From contig CAZYMB010000014.1 of NCBI GenBank assembly GCA_964648795.1, positions 1 through 40,630 on the forward strand: a stretch of DNA of 40,630 bases, read 5' to 3'. This DNA is from JAHDDW01 sp964648795. Its GTDB lineage: Bacteria > Actinomycetota > Acidimicrobiia > Acidimicrobiales > SZUA-35. The notes beneath the pieces are model-generated. The model did no database searches, was not told the DNA's origin, and saw only the letters and a list, made by a program, of their open reading frames with translations. How positions within the stretch are numbered: the first letter of the stretch is position 1; every line of letters begins with the position of its first letter. Shown here piece after piece: positions 17,542 to 25,476 of this stretch. The position numbers were made by a program, and so were the translations under genes.

Positions 17542-18480
17542 TTAGAATACGCTGAGTCCTGAACGCTTCACAAAAGAAGCAAGGGCAGCTCGGCCAGCTA
17601 GAGAGTTGCCTGTTTCATCTAAGCCTGGCGACCAAACACAAACAGATGTTACCTCAGGAACTACTCCAACTATGCCGCCTCCGACCCCTGATTTACAAGG
17701 AATCCCTATTTCGTAGGCAAAGGCGCCCGCAGCATCATAGGTCCCAGCCATAAGCATCAACGAATTCACTCGTCGTGCGTCTTGGGCACTTAGTATGTGT
17801 TTACCGCTAATTGGATCGACTCCATCATTGGCTAAGAAACGTGTTGCTGTCGCAAGCTCAGCTGTTGTCATCGCAATACCGCTCAAACGAAAATATACGT
17901 CCAGAGCAACTTCGACTTCGTTTGTCAGGTTCCCATAACTTTTTAAAAGATTCGCTAGTGATCGGTTTCTAAAGCCGGTTTCTGCTTCACTGTCGGCTAC
18001 TTCGGAGTCAACTTCTACCTCTGAGCCACTTAGCTCGCTAAGCATCTCGCAAACAGTCGCAACAGGGTCTTCTCTTAGCAGCTCGATTAACAAATCTGCT
18101 ACCACAATCGCTCCAGCATTAATCAATGGATTGCGAGGAACCCCATTCTCACGCTCAAGTAGCACAACTGAATTAAATGGATCACCGGAGGGTTCCCGCC
18201 ATACTCTTTCCCAAAGGTCTGAGCCGGGTGATTGAGCGAGTGCAACAGTTAGAGAAAAGATTTTGTGAATCGACTGGATTGAGAATTTCTCTTCGTAGTT
18301 GCCTGACCCGTGGACTGAACCGCCGATGTCGGCTGTGCTGATAGCAAGCTTTCTACGAGGCACTCTAGCGAGAGCAGGTATGTACGTCGCTACCTGGCCA
18401 CGGCCAGTAAGTCCGGCAACGTCGCCTAAAACTTGATCTAACATTTCAGTTGTTGAAGGCGAAGGAACGGTAGCTGTCAT
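17542..18480 (-). CDS. glsA: Glutaminase (serine-dependent, GlsA type)
   Basis: Hydrolyses glutamine to glutamate and ammonia; a cytoplasmic enzyme of the beta-lactamase-like fold. The nucleophile motif is SIQSIHK, Ser70-x-x-Lys73. Further family signatures are GVPRNPLINAGAIVVADLL, ANDGVDPISG, LMLMAGTYDAAGAFAYEIG and CKSGVGGGIVGVVPE. The 312 residues match the usual length of 305-310. It starts with ATG 18480, 67 bases after lysS, and may be transcribed with it. The hairpin at 17510-17530 probably ends the transcript. Single-gene glutaminases in bacteria are often linked to acid tolerance or nitrogen supply; nothing here decides this. Confidence 0.93.
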   Translation of the reverse strand: MTATVPSPSTTEMLDQVLGDVAGLTGRGQVATYIPALARVPRRKLAISTADIGGSVHGSGNYEEKFSIQSIHKIFSLTVALAQSPGSDLWERVWREPSGDPFNSVVLLERENGVPRNPLINAGAIVVADLLIELLREDPVATVCEMLSELSGSEVEVDSEVADSEAETGFRNRSLANLLKSYGNLTNEVEVALDVYFRLSGIAMTTAELATATRFLANDGVDPISGKHILSAQDARRVNSLMLMAGTYDAAGAFAYEIGIPCKSGVGGGIVGVVPEVTSVCVWSPGLDETGNSLAGRAALASFVKRSGLSVF

Positions 18481-18547
18481 CGAAAGTCGATTTTACACAT
18501 CGGCTCAGGTTTTTGGAACAACTTCCAGAGTTATTTGGAGCTTGAGG

Positions 18548-20062
18548 TTATTCCTTACGTAGCAGCGGGAAAATCTGACATTCGCGAAGGCTCTTGTCCA
18601 TGAAGAAAGAGAAAACTCGCTCACTCATTCCGAAACCAACTGCCGGAGGCATCCCGTATTCGAGTGCTTCCACAAACTCGTAGTTAGCCTCTTGAGCTTC
18701 TTCGTCGCCAGCATCTCTCATCGATTGCTGCGCTTCAAACCTCTCGAGCTGGTCAACTGGGTCGTTTAACTCTGAATAGCCGTTACCTAGCTCACTGCCT
18801 GCAATTAAAACGTGGAAGCGTTCGACTATTGCAGGATTGTCTGGCGACTTCTTTGCTAGTGGCGATAGCTCATATAGTTCGTTTACTAAGAAACCTGGGC
18901 CAGTGATATTGCGACGACACTGTTTCCAAAGTCGATCTATTTGTTTGGCTCTGTTGGGCGCTTCTTCTTCGTGGCTGGCACCCATCTCGGCTAGGGCTTT
19001 TGCTATCTCTTCATCGGTTGCTGTGTGAACATTGATACCAGTCTGCGATTCAATTGTCTCAGCAAAGTCATAACGCTCCCAAGGTTGGGACAGATCGATT
19101 TGGTGCACTTTGCCGAAGCGATTCATTTCGAATTGCTGTGTTCCAAATGTTTCCTGAGCCATGTGTTTGAACATATCTTCGACCAAAGACATACCTAATT
19201 CGTAGTTTGCATAAGCCCAGTAGAACTCCATTTGTTCATAATCATTCGCATGCTCGCGACTCTGAGATTCATTTCTAAACTGACGGCCTATCTCAAAGGT
19301 TTTTTCTAGTCCCCCGACTAGAAGCATCTTCTGCCAAAGCTCACCAGTTGAGATACGAAGCTTTACATCGGTATCTAAGAAGTTGTGATGCGTTACAAAC
19401 GGTGCTGCGTCTCCACCACCCGTAGTGTGTTCTAATACTGGGGTTGCTACCTCTACAAAGTTATTCTCTTCTAAGAAACCCCGAACTGACTTCCAGAATT
19501 TGGCCTTCTTGTAGATCATGTCTTGGACATCTGGATTTTGCAGAATATCCAGGTAACGCTTACGCAATAGCACATCTTCGTTTTTGAGCCCGGCATGTTT
19601 GTCAGGCAGTGCTCGCAGCGACTTTGTAATAATCTTGAATTTGTGCGCAAGAACCGATGGCTCCCCCGCTTTGGTAGTCATTCGTTCGCCTTCAATGTGA
19701 ACAAAGTCTCCGATGTCTAGGTTCTTGGAGATGAACTTGTATCCATTCTCGGGCAAGCTATCGTCTTCTAGAGCCTTTTTTGAAAGCATGAACTGGATGT
19801 CACCCGATTCGTCATGCAAGTTTCCAAACATCACGTTACCCATGCCGCGGGAGCTCATGACTCGCCCGGCTATAGCGACAATTTCACCTTCTGGCTTAGC
19901 GAGCGCATCTGTCGCAGACATCTTCTCAAAAGGTCCAGTGTGATACGGATCAAGGCCAGCCGCTGCCAAAGCCTTAGCCTTTTCAATGCGGACCTGACGA
20001 ATCGACTCAATCACCTGCGAGGGGTCTTGAGTTTCTGCGTTTTGTTCAGTTGAATCGCTCAT
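18548..20062 (-). CDS. lysS: Lysyl-tRNA synthetase, class II, divergent subtype
   Basis: A 504-residue class II synthetase for tRNA-Lys. An OB-fold anticodon-binding domain occupies about residues 55-150, and the catalytic domain follows with motif 1 around FLEENNFVEVATPVLEH, motif 2 in GRQFRNE, and motif 3 ending GFGMSERVFSF. Compared with E. coli- or human-type LysRS, the block after motif 2 (normally RHNPEFT) reads REHANDYEQMEF, and the C-terminus has GNGYSELNDPVDQ and GFGMSER instead of GIGIDR. From memory this resembles a subtype common in candidate-phyla-radiation genomes and scattered elsewhere. ATG 20062 has AGGAG nine bases upstream. It is separated by 115 bases from the unknown gene before it. 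Confidence 0.92.
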   Translation of the reverse strand: MSDSTEQNAETQDPSQVIESIRQVRIEKAKALAAAGLDPYHTGPFEKMSATDALAKPEGEIVAIAGRVMSSRGMGNVMFGNLHDESGDIQFMLSKKALEDDSLPENGYKFISKNLDIGDFVHIEGERMTTKAGEPSVLAHKFKIITKSLRALPDKHAGLKNEDVLLRKRYLDILQNPDVQDMIYKKAKFWKSVRGFLEENNFVEVATPVLEHTTGGGDAAPFVTHHNFLDTDVKLRISTGELWQKMLLVGGLEKTFEIGRQFRNESQSREHANDYEQMEFYWAYANYELGMSLVEDMFKHMAQETFGTQQFEMNRFGKVHQIDLSQPWERYDFAETIESQTGINVHTATDEEIAKALAEMGASHEEEAPNRAKQIDRLWKQCRRNITGPGFLVNELYELSPLAKKSPDNPAIVERFHVLIAGSELGNGYSELNDPVDQLERFEAQQSMRDAGDEEAQEANYEFVEALEYGMPPAVGFGMSERVFSFFMDKSLRECQIFPLLRKE

Positions 20063-20177
20063 GTTGGGGCTCCTAAGCTCATATAGCCTAGCGGAGAGCG
20101 CCTACCCAGGCCACAATAACCTCGCAGCTAGAACGAATACAGATTCTCTCTCGATCAGGCAGGTATAACAACCCTTG

Positions 20178-20798
20178 CTAGCGACCTCTGCTTGGTGGCT
20201 TCTTTCTATCCTCAGTTCGAATTGGAATTGACTCGACAACCACTGGAACCCCACGCCCATGGGAATACCGAACTTCCGGAGAACGTACAGGAATTGGACG
20301 CTGTACCTTCAGAGCTCGGCGAATCTGTGACTTAGTCTCGAATACGAATGACTCTGAAAGTACGTTCTTAAAGAACTTTGTATCTTGCTTTTTGTCTTCC
20401 AGCAAGAAACGCCTTTCTAAGTCTCCAAGTAACGTATCGACTTGAGCTCGGTAATCGAACTCCCACACGGTGAGTTCTATTGAAATTCGAAACGCTCTAC
20501 GCCGCAAACCCGGGAGATTCTTCTCTACAGCTGTTATTGACGAAACTTCAAGAAGTTCGACTAGAGCTGTCTCCATCGAATTAACTAGTAGGTCAAACAA
20601 AGCGATTCGAAATTCTGGCTGGTTAGAGACCGTCGGCGAATTGTTCTTGAAATGGCTTTCGAGAGGCTCGCTAACAAGGAGCTCTTTTAGATCATCAAAA
20701 TATCCGCTTTGACAGATCTCTTCAGAGAGATCATCGACGATAGACGAAAGCTTTCTAGTAAAATCTGTAGGTAAGTCCATTTTTGGTCCGCTCTTCAT
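20178..20798 (-). CDS. Hypothetical protein downstream of nurA (206 aa)
   Basis: I do not recognise this family. The 206 residues are charged and mostly helix-forming in the first 170 (for example FRIALFDLLVNSMETALVELLE), with one Cys and no signal peptide or membrane segment. The last 35 residues are rich in Arg, Pro and Lys, which could contact nucleic acid. Translation may start at ATG 20798 or at the Met six codons later (20780), which has GAGCGGA upstream. It lies 90 bases after nurA on the same strand and could be the last gene of the herA-sbcD-sbcC-nurA unit, but the gap leaves that open. Confidence 0.65.
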   Translation of the reverse strand: MKSGPKMDLPTDFTRKLSSIVDDLSEEICQSGYFDDLKELLVSEPLESHFKNNSPTVSNQPEFRIALFDLLVNSMETALVELLEVSSITAVEKNLPGLRRRAFRISIELTVWEFDYRAQVDTLLGDLERRFLLEDKKQDTKFFKNVLSESFVFETKSQIRRALKVQRPIPVRSPEVRYSHGRGVPVVVESIPIRTEDRKKPPSRGR

Positions 20799-20888
20799 TG
20801 AGTGCCGCTCAGCGATTTAACCGCCTCACAGAGTGTAGAAAGTCCGCAAAGGATTTCCGATACCAGGACCCGGTTATTTTGATAATTT

Positions 20889-21827
20889 TCAGGCATCTAC
20901 TCGAGAGGCCAGACGTAGGCCTCGCTCGAGTATGTCTCGGTCTCCTAGTCGCCAACGCATTTGCCGCTCTAGACCGGCGATTGGATACAAGTTTTGTGGG
21001 GCTCTGGCTTCTCTGTGTGGAGCCGATGCATATGTAGGAATGACGGCTGTCACATAGTTGGCTCGTTCGGCTATTTGGCCTAGATCTTCTGAGTATGTGG
21101 TTGGTAGCTCTATTCGAACGATGCCGCTGCGCTCTGGTCCCATTGGGTTCTGCAGTCTCATAAACCAGCTGAACCGCTCGAACCTATTTCCTACTCTAAA
21201 CAGTGGGGTCCTCTCCCCTGGCTTCAGTTTCGATAGTGCAGTCAGAGCGTTACCTTCAAGGTATTGGACGTGTTGGGTCTTCACGTAGCCAACGGCTTCT
21301 GGCGTTTCCCTTTGGTTCAGTGGTCCGTCGTAGACCACTAAGTCCTCGTCGAGAAATTGTTCGGAGATAGCATCTTCAATTCTTGCCATGTGGTTATGAA
21401 CGCTAAAGTTCAGCGACTCTGGCGTGTCATCTTTGGTTGGCTTAATTGTGTAGCGCTCTGACACGTTAGGCAGCAGAACTGGCTCGGTTACTTCTGCACT
21501 AGTGTGCAGCGCTCGTTCTATCTGAATAACTTCGATCTTTGCTTCTTCTGCTGTGCAGCGAACAGCACCAGCTGCCACAGTTGCACAAATACCCTGCTTA
21601 GCCTCAAGACCATCACCCACCCAAAGGTGTGCATCAAATCTACGAACCCCATCTATGAACACCACAGACTCGGGCTTGATGTTTTCTCCGACATCAATGG
21701 GTTCCCACTGGTCGACTTCGACCTCAACATCAAGATCGACTTGGTCAACAGATTCGGTTAGTTCGTTCAGTGCGCTCGGGGTGCCATAGCTTGGGTCCCA
21801 TGATTCAACAAAGAATTGTGTGCTCAT
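20889..21827 (-). CDS. nurA: NurA-like nuclease
   Basis: A 312-residue protein with features of the NurA nuclease family, which works with the HerA translocase to resect DNA ends. VVFIDGVRRF holds a candidate metal-binding Asp59. LVVYDGPL holds Asp167, followed by the short block AVGYVKTQH where NurA proteins have a conserved Gly/Lys strand. The C-terminal TYASAPHREARAPQNLYPI supplies a His and the final helix-forming part. The frame continues to 21848, but ATG 21827 forms an ATGA overlap with the sbcC stop and is the likely start. The assignment is weak from sequence alone, as NurA diverges fast, but is strongly supported by the herA-sbcD-sbcC-nurA order. Confidence 0.75.
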   Translation of the reverse strand: MSTQFFVESWDPSYGTPSALNELTESVDQVDLDVEVEVDQWEPIDVGENIKPESVVFIDGVRRFDAHLWVGDGLEAKQGICATVAAGAVRCTAEEAKIEVIQIERALHTSAEVTEPVLLPNVSERYTIKPTKDDTPESLNFSVHNHMARIEDAISEQFLDEDLVVYDGPLNQRETPEAVGYVKTQHVQYLEGNALTALSKLKPGERTPLFRVGNRFERFSWFMRLQNPMGPERSGIVRIELPTTYSEDLGQIAERANYVTAVIPTYASAPHREARAPQNLYPIAGLERQMRWRLGDRDILERGLRLASRVDA

Positions 21828-24271
21828 CGTTCTACCTTTTCTACCCAAGAACTTGCTGGCCCTTTGGTAACTTCAAATCGGGCTGGTAGGCGCTCTGCTA
21901 GCTCTCGTACGTGCGTTACGACGCCTATCATTCGCCCAGTGGCAGCTAGTTCTTCGATTGCCGAAGCTACAACATCTAGAGTTTCCGTGTCCAGCGTTCC
22001 GAAACCTTCGTCTAAGAACATAGAACCTAAAGTGACCGAATTGCTCGTAGTGAGTTCTGCTATCGAGTCAGCCAAGCCAAGAGCGAGGGCAAGAGAGGCA
22101 AGGAATGTTTCGCCACCAGACAAAGTCTTAACGTCTCGCCTCTCGCTTGCATTATTGTGGTCAACCACATAGAACTGACGGCCAACAAGTTCAAGGGAGA
22201 ATTGCCCTCCAGTGAGTTCCATCAATCGTTCTGTTGCTGAGGCACAAATATCGCCTAGCGCTTCAGCTAGTAGCCAGCCTTCGAACCCAGTCGCATTTAG
22301 ATGGCGACTTAAGGAGTAGTCTTTCGTGCGTTTTTCTGTCAGTGTTTCAATCTCAACCTTGAGGCGCTCAACTTCGTTGGCGACTGAATTGGCCGAGGCT
22401 GTCTGAGTTTCTATCTCATGTTGCGCTTGTGTCAACGCTGGGGCTATATCGCTGACTTGAGCTAGGTTCAGTTCTAGATCATTTGCTTGGGTAAGCAACT
22501 CGGATGAAATTGTGTTTCGTTGTTTCTTGATTTGGTCAGATTCAGCAGTCACCTCACCGAGCTTGGACTCTAAGGTCTGAGTCTCATTCGCTGCCCACTC
22601 GTTTAGTTGTTTCCAGTTAACCAATACTCCATCGTCTGTTACTGCCGGCGGGGAAAGCTCGACCACCGTATCTCTAACTTTGGTAAATGAACTCATCAAA
22701 CCCCGCTCTGTTTGTCGGACTTTCTCCAACTCTGCCGAAGCCATGGTATGAGCTTTGACAGCTGTTGCTAGTGCTTTCTTTATTCCAACTAATTCTTGTT
22801 GTGCTTCTGTATTCTGCTGGAGGCGTTTTTCTAATACATCTATTGGCTCGAGCTTCTTAGTTTTGCTCTCGAGCTTCTTTAGCGAATTGGCCAATTCAGT
22901 CAGTTGCTGCTCAGCGCTTTCGGCACGTCCCGACATGGTTGCCAGCTCAGCCGATGTTTGGCGATAACTCTGTTCTGTCTCGGACTGCATTTGTTCAAGT
23001 TGAGCGAAGTTAATCTTTGATTTACCGCCAGTTAGATCGTCAACCGTATTTTCACATACAGGGCAGGCATCGCCGACATGTAAGTGTTGACGAATCCCCG
23101 CAGCTGCATCTTTAACTTTGGCTTCTTCGAGCTTAGATTTAGCGCTGGCGGCAGCCTTCTCAAGCTTTTTAGAGTCTTTCTCTTTAGTAACAATTTCTGC
23201 TGTTAGAGAGTTAAACGATTCGGATAGCTCTGACTGTGAATCTTTCAATTCGCCAATCTTGTTGTAGAGCTGTATCTGTTCGGACAGTGCCTCAGACTCT
23301 TCTAGCGACAAAACTGTCTTCTGCGCTTCTGCCTCTAGAATCGTTGTTTCCTCTAGCGTTGCCTGAGCATCAGCCAAAGCTGCTTCGACTGGGGCGACGT
23401 CTAGCTGAGCAATTAACGACGATACATCTTTGTGCTGACTAAGGTTTGCGAGCTTATCAATACTTGTAGAAATCTTGTTCTGGCTTTCTGCAAGTGGAGT
23501 TATCTGCGAGTCAATTTTTTCGAGTTCGGTTTGTCGAGCTGACACTTCTTTACCGAACTTTTCTAGCGCCTTCAATTGTTTGGCTAGCGATTTGACGTCG
23601 ACACCGGCCAGGCCTTCTTGGTAGCGCTGCTTCTCAGCTTCTAGGACTTCTAGCTGAGCATCTGCCGCTTTTGCTCGTTCTCTTGCTCGGGTCCCCATTT
23701 GCGAATAGATCTCTAGGTCCAAGAGCCGACGGATTAGTTTCTGTCGGCTGGCTGGTTCGTCGGTTAGAAATTTGGCGAACGCACCTTGTGGTAGCACTAT
23801 GGTCTTTGTGAACTGAGCGAACGACAAACCAAGCAACTCTTCAACGACAGCGTCAAGTTCTTTGACGTTGCCTGCCAGGACCTTAGTCGTCACCTCATCT
23901 TCGCTAGTATCACTAGTTGTGGGTTCAACAAGTTCAAGACGCGCCTCTTTAGTTGTAGCTCTGACTTTGGCTGGGTCCTTTGAGTTCTGGCGCCGGACTA
24001 CACGGGTTGCTCTATATACATGGTTACCAAGACTGAACTCGAGAGAGACCTTGGCTTCATTTGAAAGTTGGTGAATTACAGGGCTTACAACATTGACTTT
24101 GTCATATCTGGGAACGGAACCATACAGGGCAAAGCCGATCGCATCAATTATGGTTGATTTGCCAGCGCCGGTTTGGCCTACGAAGGCAACAAGATCGAGG
24201 TCAGAAAAGTCAATATGAGTTACTGACTTGAAGGCTCCAAACCCTTCAATTGTCAGACTAGTAGGCCTCAT
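21824..24271 (-). CDS. sbcC: SbcC/Rad50-like SMC ATPase
   Basis: The ATPase partner of SbcD/Mre11 in DNA double-strand-end processing. The 815 residues have an N-terminal Rad50 half with Walker A GQTGAGKST in the first 45 residues. Two long coiled-coil arms, rich in Glu, Lys, Leu and Gln, flank a zinc hook CPVC near residue 402. The C-terminal half has signature LSGGETFLASLALALGLAD and Walker B MFLDEGFGTLD. The length is shorter than E. coli SbcC (about 1050) and nearer archaeal Rad50. It overlaps sbcD upstream and nurA downstream by ATGA junctions, so the four proteins are probably made in concert. Confidence 0.95.
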   Translation of the reverse strand: MRPTSLTIEGFGAFKSVTHIDFSDLDLVAFVGQTGAGKSTIIDAIGFALYGSVPRYDKVNVVSPVIHQLSNEAKVSLEFSLGNHVYRATRVVRRQNSKDPAKVRATTKEARLELVEPTTSDTSEDEVTTKVLAGNVKELDAVVEELLGLSFAQFTKTIVLPQGAFAKFLTDEPASRQKLIRRLLDLEIYSQMGTRARERAKAADAQLEVLEAEKQRYQEGLAGVDVKSLAKQLKALEKFGKEVSARQTELEKIDSQITPLAESQNKISTSIDKLANLSQHKDVSSLIAQLDVAPVEAALADAQATLEETTILEAEAQKTVLSLEESEALSEQIQLYNKIGELKDSQSELSESFNSLTAEIVTKEKDSKKLEKAAASAKSKLEEAKVKDAAAGIRQHLHVGDACPVCENTVDDLTGGKSKINFAQLEQMQSETEQSYRQTSAELATMSGRAESAEQQLTELANSLKKLESKTKKLEPIDVLEKRLQQNTEAQQELVGIKKALATAVKAHTMASAELEKVRQTERGLMSSFTKVRDTVVELSPPAVTDDGVLVNWKQLNEWAANETQTLESKLGEVTAESDQIKKQRNTISSELLTQANDLELNLAQVSDIAPALTQAQHEIETQTASANSVANEVERLKVEIETLTEKRTKDYSLSRHLNATGFEGWLLAEALGDICASATERLMELTGGQFSLELVGRQFYVVDHNNASERRDVKTLSGGETFLASLALALGLADSIAELTTSNSVTLGSMFLDEGFGTLDTETLDVVASAIEELAATGRMIGVVTHVRELAERLPARFEVTKGPASSWVEKVER

Positions 24272-25467
24272 TTACCTAGCGCCTCCAATTTGCTTGCTTG
24301 AATCTCTGCTTCTCGATTCTTTTCGAGTCGTATCTCTTCATGAAGCTCGTTGAAGTGTTCGAGCAGGACCGAGTCCTCTGGTGCATTCTCGTCTAGGTAG
24401 TTCTTGAATAGGTCTGAAGGCGTGGACCCATCCAACCGTCTAGTCACTGACGTTGCAGTGCTGTCTTGTCGCTGAGCTCTCACATCTACTAGTGGCTCTC
24501 CTACCGCTTCACGAATTTTGTCGGCTTCGCCTGGAGCTAACGGTTCGTCTAGCTCGATTCTTATCCATGCTGAGTCGTCTAGTTCTTTAGCAGCTTCTAC
24601 CGCCCCGACTTTGGAGCCAACTACTTTAACCAGCTGGCGGCCACCGGTTAAAGTAACAGCTTCGACCTTGGCAGGTAGACCAGCTTTCATTTCCACAAGG
24701 TTGACTTGCTTGACTTGGGTGGTCTCACCAAAGTCCATTTGTAGTGGCGAACCACAATAGTGAATGGCTGTTGCTCCTGCGATTTGTTGAGCTCTATGCA
24801 AGTGACCAAGGGCGACATAGCTAGTGGTAGCTTCGAAAGCCTGAGCCGGGATCCCGTACTCATCGACGATATGAGCCTGACGTTCTCCCCCACCAAGTTC
24901 AGCCCCCGTAACAAAAGCATGAGCCAACACGATGTTGACCGAGTCAGCGTCGAAGTTAGAACTTAAGGCTCCGATGACTTGGCTTAGTCTTTGTGCATAG
25001 GTTTGCGAGTTCTGAAACGCCTGGTTACCAACAAGCTGTTCTGATTTAACAATCGAACGCTGCGAAACGAAAGGCAACATAGCGACCTTAGCTAGTTCTC
25101 CAGATTCTGTTTTAATATCTACTACCCCACCTTCGGCTGGTGAAGTTGGTTCGGTGACTAGATTGATTCGTGCATACGACATGACTGGTGCAATAGCTCG
25201 GAGCCTACGTGCATTGTCGTGATTTCCTGAGACTACACAAAGTGGTGACACTTCTGCCAAACTTAGTAACGTTTCGTAGACGAGTTTTTCTTGTTCTCCA
25301 GTTGGGGCAGCCGTCTCAAACAGGTCGCCGGCAACAAGTGTGAGGTCAACATTGTTGTCTTGCGCTGTTGAGACAATTTCGGCCAAGACCTGCCGATGCT
25401 CACCAAGGCGGGATCGGCCCCGCATTTGTTTTCCGACATGCCAGTCAGATGTGTGTAAAACTTTCAA
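24268..25467 (-). CDS. sbcD: SbcD/Mre11-like exonuclease
   Basis: Manganese-dependent nuclease of the calcineurin-like phosphoesterase fold, partner of SbcC. The metal motifs appear in order: HTSDWHVG at residues 5-12, VAGDLFE, VSGNHDNARRL, AHAFVTGAE and ALGHLHRAQ. The protein has 399 residues, including a C-terminal capping region and a Lys/Glu-rich tail (EEIRLEKNREAEIQ) likely to contact SbcC. The ATG at 25467 lies nine bases after the herA stop, and its TGA overlaps the sbcC ATG. Confidence 0.95.
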   Translation of the reverse strand: MKVLHTSDWHVGKQMRGRSRLGEHRQVLAEIVSTAQDNNVDLTLVAGDLFETAAPTGEQEKLVYETLLSLAEVSPLCVVSGNHDNARRLRAIAPVMSYARINLVTEPTSPAEGGVVDIKTESGELAKVAMLPFVSQRSIVKSEQLVGNQAFQNSQTYAQRLSQVIGALSSNFDADSVNIVLAHAFVTGAELGGGERQAHIVDEYGIPAQAFEATTSYVALGHLHRAQQIAGATAIHYCGSPLQMDFGETTQVKQVNLVEMKAGLPAKVEAVTLTGGRQLVKVVGSKVGAVEAAKELDDSAWIRIELDEPLAPGEADKIREAVGEPLVDVRAQRQDSTATSVTRRLDGSTPSDLFKNYLDENAPEDSVLLEHFNELHEEIRLEKNREAEIQASKLEALGK

Positions 25468-25476
25468 AGCCAGCCC

